Shown here: piece by piece, positions 19,407 through 30,019 of the stretch
Numbering within the stretch: position 1 is the first letter of the stretch
Layout of the letters: each line of letters opens with the position of its first letter
DNA from: an uncultured Clostridia bacterium
Lineage (GTDB): Bacteria > Bacillota > Clostridia > TANB77 > CAG-508
Assembly (NCBI GenBank): GCA_947628715.1
Contig: CANRAW010000007.1
Span: forward strand, 1-50,749
DNA length: 50,749 bases
Direction of reading: 5' to 3'
Position numbers and translations under genes: made by a program
Notes under the pieces: generated by a model
Databases searched by the model: none
Told to the model about the DNA's origin: nothing
The model's input: only the letters and a program-made list of their open reading frames with translations

Positions 19407-19961
19407 TTATTTAGTATAACATGCAACGAGGCTGACGGCATAGCCAGATGCTCCAGACGGTACTATATACTCAATAGAACAAGTGCCAGGTTGAATGTCA
19501 AAAAATCCACTATTAACAGTTTGATCGTTATAAGCTGATAAAGATTTTTGTGGACCCCAACCATAGAGATTCAATGTACCAGTAATGGCAACATTGTTAA
19601 CGTTCATAGAAACCGCCGACAAAGTCCAAACAATCCGATTGCCTGAAATTTTGAAATTGCCACCGTAGTTAATTCCACTGTGAACTGCCATAGCATCTAC
19701 AGTAACGGGAGTGCCATCGTTAGGAACTTCAATAGCCTGAATGGAAACACCAGAGTTGTCAGCATTATTGTCAAGAACATAGAACGTAAAGTCGTCCATC
19801 TCATCAGCTGAAATTCCTAATAGAGTTGCGGCTTGCTCGCGGGTAATAGATATGCTTTTAGCAACCTCATTGACAGAGGGGTCTATAGCACATACCGCAA
19901 AAGGAAGCGCAATAGCAAGTGACAACATCAAAGCTACCATAGTCAAAAAACGTTTTTTCAT
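19407..19961 (-). CDS. GC-richer secreted protein, family member 1
   Basis: I do not recognise this family. It is 184 residues with a clear signal peptide (MKKRFLTMVALMLSLAIALPFAVCA). A short helical segment follows (REQAATLLGISADEMDD), then a beta-rich domain with VPNDGTPVTVDA, GNRIVWTLS, NDQTVNSGFF, VPSGASGYAVSLVACY. It is clearly homologous to the protein at 38847. Base composition and codon choice are much richer in G+C than neighbours, suggesting transfer. Codon 109 (19637-19635) is CGG read as Arg in frame, unlike the host-like genes. A strong GGAGGT ribosome site precedes ATG 19961. Position beside orphan permeases suggests it may be a substrate, signal or extracellular partner (inference). 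Confidence 0.8.
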   Translation of the reverse strand: MKKRFLTMVALMLSLAIALPFAVCAIDPSVNEVAKSISITREQAATLLGISADEMDDFTFYVLDNNADNSGVSIQAIEVPNDGTPVTVDAMAVHSGINYGGNFKISGNRIVWTLSAVSMNVNNVAITGTLNLYGWGPQKSLSAYNDQTVNSGFFDIQPGTCSIEYIVPSGASGYAVSLVACYTK

Positions 19962-20117
19962 GAATGTTACCTCCGTATTTTATTTTTTTCTGACTAGTTC
20001 AAAAATCTCTTTCTCCTTTATTACAAAGATGCCAGCATAAAACCAACATCAGTGTAATTTAAGCTATGCAAAAAACACCATATAAAGTGTTGTTGCAATT
20101 ATTATTATAGCATGTGT

Positions 20118-20145
20118 TTGACAGTTTTCTTCAAAAAGATATAAA
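20118..20145 (+). promoter_or_regulatory. Orphan plus-strand promoter
   Basis: TTGACA (20118-20123) and TATAAA (20140-20145), spaced by 16 bp, about 390 bases before the next gene, which has its own promoter. Confidence 0.5.
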
Positions 20146-20456
20146 AGATACATAAAATCTAAGTAGCTTTGCACAAAAATTCAAAATAATTTGAATATTA
20201 AAAAAGAAAAACTATATTAGCAAGTTGAAAAAATATAAAGGTTATTTAGAGATATTAATATTCCCATAACCAAAGAAAATAGCTTTAAAAGATTAAATAA
20301 GAAGAGAAAAAAGAATAAAAAATACGTACCATACAAAATGATTAATTTTAAGAAGCTAGAACATACTATTAAGAAGAAATAAAAGTAGCATAACATTGTA
20401 AAAATTTTTAAAATTAGTATGAAATGAATATGGCAATGCACATTAATAAAACATTA

Positions 20457-20527
20457 ATAAAATTTGCCTTGACATAAATGTATAAATAATATATGCTTAA
20501 TGTGTAAAATTTAATATAGAAGGGAGA
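20457..20527 (+). promoter_or_regulatory. Promoter/leader copy B, nearly identical to 16510-16582
   Basis: TTGACA at 20469-20474, then the same AATATATGCTTAATGTGT block as copy A, then AGAAGGGAGATAA before ATG 20533. Confidence 0.65.
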
Positions 20528-20532
20528 TAAAT

Positions 20533-21215
20533 ATGAGTATATTAAAAGTTGAAAACCTAAGTAAAATTTATGGAGAAAAAGAGATAAAAACAGTTGCATT
20601 AAATGATGTTTCTTTCGAAGTAGAAAAAGGAGAATTTGTTGCAATAGTCGGAGCAAGCGGAAGCGGAAAATCTACACTTTTACATATTATAGGAGGAGTA
20701 GACAAGCCTAGCTCTCGGAACAGTAACAATAGATGGAGTAAATGTTTATAGCTTAAGTGAATCAAAACAAGCAGAGTTTAGAAGAAGAGATGTAGCATTA
20801 ATCTATCAGTTTTATAATTTAATTCCTGTTTTAAATGTAGAAGAAAATATGGAACTCCCAATAAGATTAGATAATCAAAAAGTAAATAAAGATAAATTAA
20901 ATGAGCTTATATTTAATTTAGGCTTATCTGATAAGAGGAAAAATTTGCCAAACGAATTATCTCGGAGGACAACAACAAAGAGTAGCTATAGGAAGAAGTT
21001 TATTACAGGAGCCCAAAATACTATTAGCAGACGAACCAACAGGGAACTTAGACAGCCAAAATTCAAAGGAAATAATAGAATTATTAAAAAAATCAAATAA
21101 GGAATATAATCAAACAATAATACTTGTAACACATGACGAAAAAATTGCAAATGAAGCAGATAGAGTCCTTACAGTTGCAGATGGAAGAATAATAAAAGAT
21201 GAAAAAATAAAGTAA
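20533..21215 (+). CDS. BceA/MacB-type ABC ATPase 1, with two +1 frameshifts
   Basis: The joined protein is 226 residues, the normal size of the ATPase partner of BceB-like permeases. Walker A is GASGSGKST, the Q-loop is [15 protein letters not shown], the signature [13 protein letters not shown], Walker [13 protein letters not shown], and the switch His is in [11 protein letters not shown] breaks occur at residue 62 (20716; skipping C gives PSSGTVTIDG) and residue 144 (20963; skipping C gives the first Gly of LSGGQ). The same two residues are the break sites in the paralogue at 34401. It is followed after 24 bases by permease 2, with permease 3 next, and shares a duplicated promoter with permease 1, so it may energise several permeases. 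Confidence 0.92.
20716..20719 (+). other. CGGA +1 shift site 9 (ATPase 1 residue 62)
   Basis: TCT-CGG-A; skipping C gives P-S-S-G-T-V-T-I. Confidence 0.86.
20963..20966 (+). other. CGGA +1 shift site 10 (ATPase 1 residue 144)
   Basis: TCT-CGG-A-GGA; skipping C gives L-S-G-G-Q, the invariant ABC signature. Confidence 0.88.
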
Positions 21216-21239
21216 TAAAAGTGTTTTGGGATGGTATTT

Positions 21240-23957
21240 ATGAAGATAACGAGCAAATTAACAATAGAATATCTTAAGAAAAATAAAAAAAGAACAATTG
21301 GAACTATTGTAGCTGTAATCATGATAACAATACTCTTAACAACTTTATTAACTATTCTTTCAAGTTATAAAAAATATAGAGAAAATATAGTAAGAGGCAA
21401 CGGCAACTGGGAAGCGGAATTTTTATGTATAGAATATAATGATGCCTTAGAAATAAAAAAAGACAGTAATATAAAAGAAATTTCTATTTGGTATGATTAT
21501 GGTATGTCAGAAGAAAATTTGATTGATTCTAAGACACAAGTTAATAGAATACATTTATTGCGGATATGACGAAAATAAAATAAAAAATAGTGGAATATAT
21601 CTTAAAGAAGGCAGGATGCCAGAAAATGACGAGGAAATAGTAATTGACGAAAATTCTGCTTTATATAAGTTAGGCGATAAAAAAAGTTTAAATGATAAAA
21701 TAAAAATGACATTTGAAGAAATAACAAAAGAATATACAATTGTTGGCATTGCTGAAAAAATAGAAGAAAAAACTCAAAACCATCATTTTTCAGATGGGAA
21801 AGATATAAGGATAGCTGCAATAACGCTTTTTGATTATAATGCGTTACAAGGACAGGAAATAGTCAATACCAGCGTACTTATGAAGAATACACGTAAAATT
21901 TATGATGCAACTACTAATCTAGTACAAAGATTAAAACTAGAAGAAATTCCAAATGTAAACAAAGTTGTAAGTGTTGATAGAGACAAACTTGAAAAAGTAG
22001 ATTATGGAGGACTAGGTTCAAATATTGCTTCAGTAATGGAGTCTATGGGCTTAGGCGGAGGTCTTACAGTTGAACAGCAGGAAATTGCTATGCCTACAGA
22101 AAAAGTAATATATAACCAAGAATTACTTGAAATTCTAGGAGTTTCAAATGAAGAAAATACTTTATATAACATGTTTATTTTAATACGGATTTATTAGTAT
22201 ATTTATACTAGGAATTGCAGGTGCAATATTAGTTATTACATCGTTTACTATAACATATAGAGAACGTGTTAAAGAGTTTGAGATGCTATCGTCATTAGGC
22301 ATGAGTAAATCTCAAGTAAGAAAGATGTGTTTAAAAGAGGCAGGCATTATATCGACAATTGGAATTGCCATTGGAGTTTTGTTTGGGTATATTTTGTCTT
22401 TATTTATAGTTAATATGCTTAGTAGTACAGTAAATTTTTATCAAAGGTATTTAACTTTAGAGACTATTCATGCAACGTTAATTGTAAATTTCCCACTTTA
22501 TCTAATTTTGATAGTTGCAATAACTGTATATATAATTGTATTTATCTCAGCACTATTGCCATTAAGAAAAATGAAAAAGATAGATATAATTTCTGGGATA
22601 AAAGGAAAAAATAAAAAGGCAAAATATGGAAAAGTACCTTTTATTATAGACAAGTTTTTTAAGCAAGAAGGAATTTTATCATATAGGTATAGCAAGTTCC
22701 AAAAGGCAAGACATGGAAGTATGGTTATAACTATTACTATAAGTGTTGCAATATTCCTTATAATAAATGGGATAATAGCAAACTTTTTTAAAAATGCAAA
22801 TAAAATGAATTATGACGACTATAAAATAAGTGCTTCGGTTGGTTCAGTAGATAAGATTATAAATTATTTAGAAGAAAATAAGTTAATAGATGGATACTTT
22901 GTACAAAATGATGCTCTATCATATTATTCAGATTTTCGTACAGAAGTTCCAAATGAAAAAATTTCAGATGTGATGTTAGAAATATTAGAAAAAAATAAAA
23001 ACACTATTGGCGTTGTCCCAAGTACAGAGCAAAACAATACGCAATATAATGGAAATTCATATAGATATACAGTAATTCCATATTATTTTGACGAAGATGC
23101 TTATAATAATATTTTAAAGATGGCTGGAATTAGTGAATTAAAGGAAAACGAGTGTATATTGGTAAATACCCAAGAAGTTGAAAATTCAGTATATGGTAAT
23201 TCTTTTGAATTAACAAAATATGAAGCACGGAGATAGTATAGATATTTCTGGAACGCATAGTCTTTCATTATATGATGTGTGCAAATTAAAAATAGCTGGT
23301 GTCGTTGACAGCATTTCACCATATACATCACATAATTATCAATTGCTAGATTATAACACAGCTATTATTGTAGTATTAAGTAAAGAAATGTATCAAAAAG
23401 AAATTGAAGATAAAACAATATCAAGGTCGGATATTTATATTTCGACTAAAAATCCTTATGAAATAGATAAAAAACTCACAGAATTATCTGATGCTGATAT
23501 TACAAAAGAAAATTTATATGATGAAAGACTAGAAGAAGAAAGTACAAATAATCTTATATCATTTATGCTATATGCTTTTGAAATTATGATAAATGTATTT
23601 TGCTTAATGAATATCTTTTATATTGTTTTATCAAGTATGAATTTTAGAAGAAAAGATTTTGCTGTATTAAAATCTATTGGTATGAGTGATAAACAAGTTG
23701 ATAAGATGTTAATATTAGAGTGCATACTATATGGGTTTAGTGGCATTATTTTTGGAACTATATTAAGTATTGGATTTTTATATTTACTAGGGAAATTTGT
23801 ATTAGACGGAGACTTATATTTATTTAAACTCCCAATTATACATATATTGTATGTAACAATAATTGTTTATTTGGTAATATTTTTTGCTATGATTATAACT
23901 AGACAGAAAATAAAAAAAGGTAATATTATAGACGATGTTAGATTAGATAATGTATAA
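21240..23957 (+). CDS. Large BceB/FtsX-type ABC permease 2, with three +1 frameshifts
   Basis: Four open pieces join into a 904-residue permease. The N terminus MKITSKLTIEYLKKNKKRT matches its paralogues and is why ATG 21240 is preferred over 21231. A large extracellular domain follows, then FtsX helices with SSLGMSKSQVRKM, and a C-terminal FtsX domain with VLKSIGMSDKQVDKMLILE. Three CGG breaks occur: residue 108 (21561; skipping C gives HLLGYDENKIKN), residue 316 (22186; gives LIGFISIFILG) and residue 663 (23228; gives YEAGDSIDIS). This is the most interrupted gene in the window. ATPase 1 lies directly upstream, so the two probably form one exporter or sensor complex. Substrate unknown. Confidence 0.9.
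21561..21564 (+). other. CGGA +1 shift site 11 (permease 2 residue 108)
   Basis: TTG-CGG-A; skipping C gives H-L-L-G-Y-D. The 0-frame stops at once (ATA-TGA). Confidence 0.83.
22186..22189 (+). other. CGGA +1 shift site 12 (permease 2 residue 316)
   Basis: ATA-CGG-A; skipping C gives I-L-I-G-F-I-S and continues the first FtsX helix. Confidence 0.84.
23228..23231 (+). other. CGGA +1 shift site 13 (permease 2 residue 663)
   Basis: GCA-CGG-A; skipping C gives E-A-G-D-S, aligned with sites 7 and 18. Confidence 0.86.
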
Positions 23958-24002
23958 TATAAAAAAGGATGCAATTGTTGATAAAACAAAGGAGATTAAC
24001 TT

Positions 24003-26796
24003 ATGAAAATTACCACTAAATTAGCGAAGGAATATATTTTAAAAAATAGAAAGAGAAGCATTGCAAGTGTAATACGGTATTGCAATAGCAACAATACTTA
24101 TTGTGTCAATGTTTATAATTTTTGTAAGTTATCAATCATACATAATTAAAATTATAAGAGCAGAAAGAGATTATGAGGCAGAATTTTTAGATATAAAGTA
24201 TTCAGATGCAAAAGAAATAAAAAAAGACGAGAATATAAAAGAAGTTTCTATAACATATAACATGGGAACAGCAATAGAAGATTTTGTAGAAATACCAGAC
24301 AATTATTCAGAAACAATAAAAATGACAGCTTCTGTTAAAGTGAATTTAACGGCTTATGATAAAAATGCAATAAAAAATAACAAGATAAAGTTAATAGAAG
24401 GAAGATTTCCAGAAAATTCTAGTGAAATAGTAATAAGCGATTCAGTTAAACTTATGAAACATATTGCAATAGGAGAAGAAATAGAACTTACAATAAATGG
24501 AACAAAAAATAAATATCATGTAGTTGGAAGAGCGGAAAAATTAAACAATGATTATCAAGCACCACTTGATATTACTTTTAGAGTAATTGTAGGAGCACTT
24601 ACATATTTTGACGAACAAGAAGTTCAAGATAATGCTAAGGTAGATATTTTAATAAATACAAACGATATAAGTAAAATATCTACAACTGTAAATAATTTAG
24701 TAAGCAAATTAGATTTATACGAAACTGAGCAAGAAAAGTCAGAAAAAGTAATATACAATAGAACACTTCTAAATTATAACCTTGTTAATTATGAAGGAAA
24801 AGAGAATAAACCTATAATTAGCAAAGAAAAAGGCAATTCAGAAGATTTTGAGGAAGATATTACAAAAATAGCAATATGTATGATTTCCATTATAAGTATA
24901 TCGTCTATTGTTGTAATATACACATCATTTAAAATAACATATTGGCAAAGGATAAAAGAAATTGGTGTTCTTGCATCTATTGGTATGGATAAAAAACAAA
25001 GAAGAAATATGCTTTTAAAAGAAGGTATTATTTTAGGCAGTATTGGAATAGTTTTAGGTACTATAGCTGGAACAGTTATGTCAGCTTTTATAATACAAAT
25101 AATAGATATAATTTTTAAGAAAATAGGGCTTAGCGTTCAAGGAGCTAGTATTTTAATTGATGCTAATATTAAATTTAGCATGATAATTCCATTTAAGTCA
25201 ATTTTATTATCAAGCATTATAACGTATATAATAACAATCATTTCAAGCATTTTACCAATAAAAAGAATAAATAAAATGTCTCCGATAGAGGCAATAAGAG
25301 ATGTAAAAAATAGAAAAATAAATATAAAACAAATGAAAACTCCTAAGATTGTAAAAATACTATTTAACCAAGAAGGAGAATTAGCATATAAAAATATAAG
25401 AAGAGAAAAGTCGAAATATAAAGCTATAGTTGTATCAATTGTAATTAGTATGGTATTGTTTATTTCAGTAAATGCTATGCTAGAAAATTACCTTGGCATA
25501 TATGGGCAAAACATAGATATTTTTGAAAATAGAAAAGAATATAGCATTGATATTCCAAATAATGGGAATCAAGAAAAAATTGAGAAAGAATTACTTGCAA
25601 AATTAGAAAATGATAATTTGATAGATAACTATATAATTGTAAAGCAAATTAATAGAAATGGCACATCACAGGGACTTGAACTTATATCAACAGAGAAAGT
25701 AAGTAAAAAGGCTAAAGAAATATATAAACACATTAATTATAACTTAGAAGAAAATAAAAAAGTTGGAGTATTTATAGCAAAGGGAACAGAATATAATGAA
25801 ATTTTAAAACAAGCAGGAGTAAATGAAATAGGCTTAGGAGAGTGCATTTTAATTGATACAATACAAGAAAAAACAAAATATGGAACGAATATAAGAACAA
25901 CAGATTATAAAATGGGAGATATAATAAAAATTACAGATGTTGATTTGAATAAAAAAGTTGAACCAGAAGCAAATACTGTAATTGATACAGAAGAACAAGA
26001 ATTTATGAATCAATTAACAAATAGTATTAATCAGGCTTTTTCACAAAAGGAATTAGATAAAACAGAGGAGAAAAATATAGAAAAAAGTGAAACAATAAAT
26101 CAATATAAATTAAAAGTTGCAGGTATAGCTAACAATATTGGACAGATTATAGGACTTAAATATAATATTTTAAATGGTATTTGTAATGTCATAATAACAG
26201 AGGAAACAGCAAAGCAATGGGGAATAGAAGAAAATGAAATTTCATATAATTTATATATAGATACAAATAATGTAAATGAAATAGAGGAAATAATTGGGCA
26301 AATGAATTTAGAACTAGATATAAATGAACGATTATTTGGAATTAATTGGTATGCAAATTATTCGAAAAATATATATCAAGGACTATTAAAAAAAGTAATG
26401 GTGTATTCATTTATAATATTAATTGCCTTTTTAACTGTTTGGAACATTTTTAATACTATAACATCTAGTATAAGTTTAAGAAAAAGGGAATTAGCCGAGC
26501 TTAAATCTCTAGGTATGAGCAATAAACAGATAAATAAAATGTTAAATTTAGAAGGATTTTTTTACGGATTAGATGCAATTATATATGGAATATTAATAAG
26601 TCTTGTAATTTTATATTTAATATATATATTTGTTATAGATGTAGAAGTTAATATAAAGCCATTTCCGTTCAAATTTGCAGATTATGCAATAAGCGTATTT
26701 TCTGTATATGTTATAATATTTTTTGCAATTATACATACAAGAAAGAAAATACAAAATCAAAACATAATTGATGAGATAAAAAATGAAAATATATAA
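24003..26796 (+). CDS. Large BceB/FtsX-type ABC permease 3, with one +1 frameshift
   Basis: The joined protein is 930 residues. The N terminus MKITTKLAKEYILKNRKRS follows a good AAGGAG and matches paralogues. The frame breaks at codon 25 (CGG at 24075) within the first transmembrane helix; skipping C gives SVIGIAIATILIVSMFI. It then runs uninterrupted: extracellular domain, FtsX region (IGVLASIGMDKKQRRNMLLKEG), a second soluble domain, and a C-terminal FtsX domain (LKSLGMSNKQINKMLNLEG). It is a close paralogue of permease 1 and ends with the family's typical IIDEIKNENI. It is third after ATPase 1 and permease 2, and a terminator follows at 26817. Confidence 0.9.
24075..24078 (+). other. CGGT +1 shift site 14 (permease 3 codon 25)
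   Basis: ATA-CGG-T; skipping C gives S-V-I-G-I-A-I-A, the first membrane helix. Confidence 0.85.
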
Positions 26797-26816
26797 GATA
26801 AGTTAGTTATAAAAAC

Positions 26817-26853
26817 ACGACACATTTGCTTGACTAAAGCGATGTGTCGTTTA
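26817..26853 (+). terminator. Terminator after permease 3
   Basis: A 9-bp perfect stem, ACGACACAT / ATGTGTCGT, with a 16-nt loop, followed by TTAT. A short GTGGTAACCAC palindrome lies just downstream. Confidence 0.65.
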
Positions 26854-27045
26854 TCATTATATAGTGGTAACCACATTTCTGCGGTTGCTTATTTCCTGTA
26901 TTTATTATACAATAATATTTACTTAAAAGTCAATACAATTGAAAATTTTACCAAAGTATATAAATTTTTTAATTATCATATTGCTTTTTAAAATGTGTTA
27001 TGATATATATATTATTAAGATATAAATTAAGGAGATGGAGAATTT

Positions 27046-27933
27046 ATGCTAGTGTTAAAAAATGTATCAAAATCATTTGGAACAAAAAAAGCAGTTGATA
27101 ATATTTCTTTAACCTTAGACAAACCAGGAGTTTATGGACTTCTTGGAACTAATGGAGCAGGTAAAACAACTACAATAAGGATGATTTTAGGAATATTAAA
27201 AAAAGATGAAGGAGAAATTAATTGGGATGGCAAACAAGTTGATAGAAAAAGCGTAAATTTTGGATATTTGCCAGAAGAAAGAGGAATATATCCAAAAACT
27301 AAGATATATGACCAATTAATGTATTTTGCAGAATTAAAGGGTATTAATAAAAATGAAGCAGATGCTTCAATAAAAAAATGGGCAAAAGATTTAAAAGTAG
27401 AAGAATATTTGCCAATGAAAGCAGAGAAACTTTCTAAAGGAAATCAGCAAAAAATACAGTTTATGATTGCAGTAATACATAACCCAGAACTTGTAATTTT
27501 AGACGAACCATTTAGTGGTTTAGACCCTGTAAATACAGAATTATTGAAAAATATTATAATTGATTTAGTAAAAAAAGGAAAATATATAATAATGTCTGCA
27601 CATCAAATGCTTACTATAGAGGAATTTTGCAGTGATATACTTATTTTGAACAGAGGAAAGACTGTATTACAAGGCAATTTAAAGGAAATAAAAGAAACAT
27701 ATCCAGCCAATAGATTACAAATAAATGTGGATAGAAAAATAGAAAACTATATTAATGAGCTAGGACTAGAAATAGAAAATGAAAAAAACAATGAATACAC
27801 AATAAAAATAAACAATGAAAATGTAGCTCATAATCTTTTAAGCAGAGTTGTACAAGATGGCGTCATAGTTAGTAAATTTGAAATTATGAAGCCTACACTT
27901 AATGAGATATTTATTGAAAAGGTTGGTGAGTAA
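27046..27933 (+). CDS. ABC ATPase, YhaQ/NatA-like
   Basis: A 295-residue ATP-binding subunit of an ABC-2 exporter. Walker A is GTNGAGKTT, the segment GYLPEERGIYPK is characteristic of the YhaQ group, the signature LSKGNQQKIQF and Walker B LVILDEPFSGLDPVN. ATG 27046 follows AAGGAGATGG. It is intact. Its stop codon is one base before the permease ATG, so the two form a tight operon. In B. subtilis the homologous YhaQP/NatAB pairs are linked to sodium or toxic-compound efflux; the substrate here is unknown. Confidence 0.9.
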   Translation: MLVLKNVSKSFGTKKAVDNISLTLDKPGVYGLLGTNGAGKTTTIRMILGILKKDEGEINWDGKQVDRKSVNFGYLPEERGIYPKTKIYDQLMYFAELKGINKNEADASIKKWAKDLKVEEYLPMKAEKLSKGNQQKIQFMIAVIHNPELVILDEPFSGLDPVNTELLKNIIIDLVKKGKYIIMSAHQMLTIEEFCSDILILNRGKTVLQGNLKEIKETYPANRLQINVDRKIENYINELGLEIENEKNNEYTIKINNENVAHNLLSRVVQDGVIVSKFEIMKPTLNEIFIEKVGE

Positions 27934-27934
27934 A

Positions 27935-29155
27935 ATGAGAGATATATTTGTTGTTGCAAAATTTACTATGAAAGAAATGGTAAAAAAGACGTCATATATA
28001 CTACTTACGTTGTTTATGCTATTAGCAATTATTGTGGGATTTAATATACCTAAGTTGATAAATGCCGTAGGGGGAAGTGGTGAAGATGAGCTTTTGATTG
28101 TAGATCGTGACAATGTTTTTGAGGGAAAAATTGGTATGCTAAACATGGCAGATTCTGGTTATAACGCAAGAATCGGCAATGAAAGCTATGAAGAAATAAA
28201 ACAAATGATAAATGATGAAGAAATATCTGCTGCAATTATTATTGAAAAAGGTGAGGATAAACCAAAAGTTAGATATATTCTTGATAATATAACAATGATG
28301 TATGGTGTTCCAGAAGGACTTATAAATGCTTTTAATTCTTTATACCAAAATATCCAACTAGAAAAATTAGAGTTAACTGAAGCAGAGTGGCAATCAATTA
28401 CACCTGATTTTGATTTTACATTAGAACAGGTTGAAGAGGAAGAAGTACATGGAAATATATTAGTTATGATGATTATGTCTTTAGTATTGTTTGAAGCAAT
28501 ATATGTTAGTGCGACACAGGTTGCTGTTGCAATAACAACAGAAAAAACTTCTAAAATAGTTGAAACACTTGCAACTTCTGCAAATCCTAAAGCAATCGTT
28601 TTAGGAAAAACGTTAGGAATAGGGTTAGTAGGATTAGCTCAAACTTTGCTAATTATAATTACTGCTTTAATTAGTGCAAAATGTTTCTTAGACCCAGAGT
28701 TATTAAATCAAGCATTAGATATGTCTAATATAACATTAGGATTAGGAATAATAACAATTATATATTTCATACTTGGTTATAGCTTATATAGTTTATTATA
28801 TGCTTTATTAGGTTCAACAATAAGTAGGCAAGAGGATATTCAGTCAGTTCAGACACCTGCAACTTTATTAACTATTTTTGCATTTTACCTTGCATATTTT
28901 TCAATGATGAATCCTACAAGTAATGTAAACGTTTTTGCATCATTATTGCCTTTTTCATCACCATTTTGTATGCCATTTAGAATAATGATGGGAATTAGTA
29001 GTACAAGTGATGTAATACTATCAATTGTTATTTTAGTTATAACTACTTTAGTAATATCAAAAGTAGCAATAAAAATTTATTCAAAGGCAATTTTAAACTA
29101 TAGCGGAAAATTAAGTATTAAAGATATGATAGAATTGTATAAAAGTAAAAATTAA
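27935..29155 (+). CDS. ABC permease, YhaP/NatB-like
   Basis: A 406-residue membrane subunit partnered with the preceding ATPase. An N-terminal helix (YILLTLFMLLAIIVGFNI) is followed by an extracytoplasmic domain of about 140 residues, then five or six helices starting near NILVMMIMSLVLFEAIYV. The region ITTEKTSKIVETLATSANPKAIVLGK is typical of ABC-2 permeases of this group. ATG 27935 follows GGTTGGTGAG; the frame is open further upstream but overlaps the ATPase. No frame break. Confidence 0.88.
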   Translation: MRDIFVVAKFTMKEMVKKTSYILLTLFMLLAIIVGFNIPKLINAVGGSGEDELLIVDRDNVFEGKIGMLNMADSGYNARIGNESYEEIKQMINDEEISAAIIIEKGEDKPKVRYILDNITMMYGVPEGLINAFNSLYQNIQLEKLELTEAEWQSITPDFDFTLEQVEEEEVHGNILVMMIMSLVLFEAIYVSATQVAVAITTEKTSKIVETLATSANPKAIVLGKTLGIGLVGLAQTLLIIITALISAKCFLDPELLNQALDMSNITLGLGIITIIYFILGYSLYSLLYALLGSTISRQEDIQSVQTPATLLTIFAFYLAYFSMMNPTSNVNVFASLLPFSSPFCMPFRIMMGISSTSDVILSIVILVITTLVISKVAIKIYSKAILNYSGKLSIKDMIELYKSKN

Positions 29156-29162
29156 AAATAGA

Positions 29163-29195
29163 AGAGCTAGTATGGAAGAATATTAGCTCTAATTT
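29163..29195 (+). terminator. Possible terminator after the YhaQP-like pair
   Basis: AGAGCTA (29163-29169) pairs with TAGCTCT (29184-29190), followed by AATTTAATT. Confidence 0.45.
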
Positions 29196-29219
29196 AATTA
29201 TATAAGGAGATGGTATTTT

Positions 29220-29651
29220 ATGGAAACAATTGTAGGCTCTATTATTTTAAAAGAAAATAAAATATTAATGGTTAAGGAATCAAAAAAGGCATGTTATGGA
29301 AAATGGGCATTTCCAGCTGGCCATTTAGAAAAAAATGAAACAATTGCAGAAGGTGCAAAAAGAGAAACGTTAGAGGAAACAGGATGCAAAGTTGAATTAG
29401 AGAAAGTATTTCCTGTTTTCATAATAAATACGGAAGATGTAAATGTTGTTATGATTCACTTTTTAGCTAATCTAATAGAAGAAGATGCAGAATATAAAAC
29501 TGATGAAATTTTAGAGAGAAAATGGATAAGCATTGAAGAAATGAAAAGTATGGAAAAAAATGAATTTAGAAGTTATGCAGTTGTAAAAAATATATTAGAG
29601 AGTATAGAAAAAAATGAGTTTTATAAAGCAGATATTATTAAAGAAATATAA
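29220..29651 (+). CDS. NUDIX hydrolase
   Basis: A 143-residue hydrolase of nucleoside-diphosphate-linked compounds. The Nudix box is complete: GHLEKNETIAEGAKRETLEE with the REXXEE core and the following TG. A W-rich start (KWAFPAGH) precedes it. ATG 29220 follows AAGGAGATGG. The substrate cannot be predicted; MutT-like and ADP-ribose-type enzymes share these features. It stands alone between the YhaQP-like pair and the copper genes. Confidence 0.9.
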   Translation: METIVGSIILKENKILMVKESKKACYGKWAFPAGHLEKNETIAEGAKRETLEETGCKVELEKVFPVFIINTEDVNVVMIHFLANLIEEDAEYKTDEILERKWISIEEMKSMEKNEFRSYAVVKNILESIEKNEFYKADIIKEI

Positions 29652-29672
29652 TATGCAAGGACAAGGCAAAAA

Positions 29673-29700
29673 TTTGCTATTTAAGAAAAATTATAGCAAA
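29673..29700. repeat. Inverted repeat upstream of copZ
   Basis: TTTGCTAT (29673-29680) and ATAGCAAA (29693-29700) are exact inverted copies, 12 bp apart and about 60 bp before the copZ start. It could be a terminator stem of the NUDIX gene or an operator. It does not resemble the CopY (TACANNTGTA) or CsoR sites I know. Confidence 0.4.
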
Positions 29701-29761
29701 AAGTATAATTATGTGATATAATAAACATATTAAATAATAAATATGAAGGGAGAAAATATAT

Positions 29762-29971
29762 ATGAAGGAAACAATTATAAAAGTAAATGGGATGGTATGC
29801 AATGGTTGTGAAAATAGAGTACAAAACGCTTTGAAGACTATTGATGGCATTGAAAATGTTGTCGCAGACCATAATAAAGGAATAGTAACAGTTACATCAA
29901 GAGAAGATGTATCAAAAAGCGTTATGGAAGAAAAAATCGAAGATATAGGATTCGATGTTATAAAAGACTAA
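29762..29971 (+). CDS. copZ: Copper chaperone CopZ (HMA domain)
   Basis: A 69-residue heavy-metal-associated domain protein. The metal-binding motif is GMVCNGC near the N terminus, with the family's beta-alpha-beta-beta-alpha-beta pattern ending in IEDIGFDVIKD. It carries Cu(I) to the exporter encoded just downstream. ATG 29762 follows AAGGGAG. The distance to copA is 48 bases. Confidence 0.9.
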   Translation: MKETIIKVNGMVCNGCENRVQNALKTIDGIENVVADHNKGIVTVTSREDVSKSVMEEKIEDIGFDVIKD

Positions 29972-30019
29972 AAACAATACAAAACGTATTTTTTAAGTTA
30001 GGTTAGAATAGGTGTGATT

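Larger units (their letters stand above)
19962..20532. other. 571-bp divergent intergenic region
   Basis: It separates the secreted-protein gene (minus) from the ATPase gene (plus). It holds the minus-strand ribosome site, a weak stem (ACACC..GTGT around 20069-20094, T-rich on the minus strand), a plus-strand promoter at 20118, and the conserved promoter copy B at 20457. Between 20150 and 20456 I see only very short ORFs (for example 14 codons from about 20338) and no convincing gene. An untranslated RNA is possible. Confidence 0.5.

Noticed and set aside
20217-20441. 74-codon minus-strand ORF in the intergenic gap
   Set aside because: Phe/Leu/Tyr-rich composition expected from reading A-rich DNA on the other strand; no ribosome site or homology.
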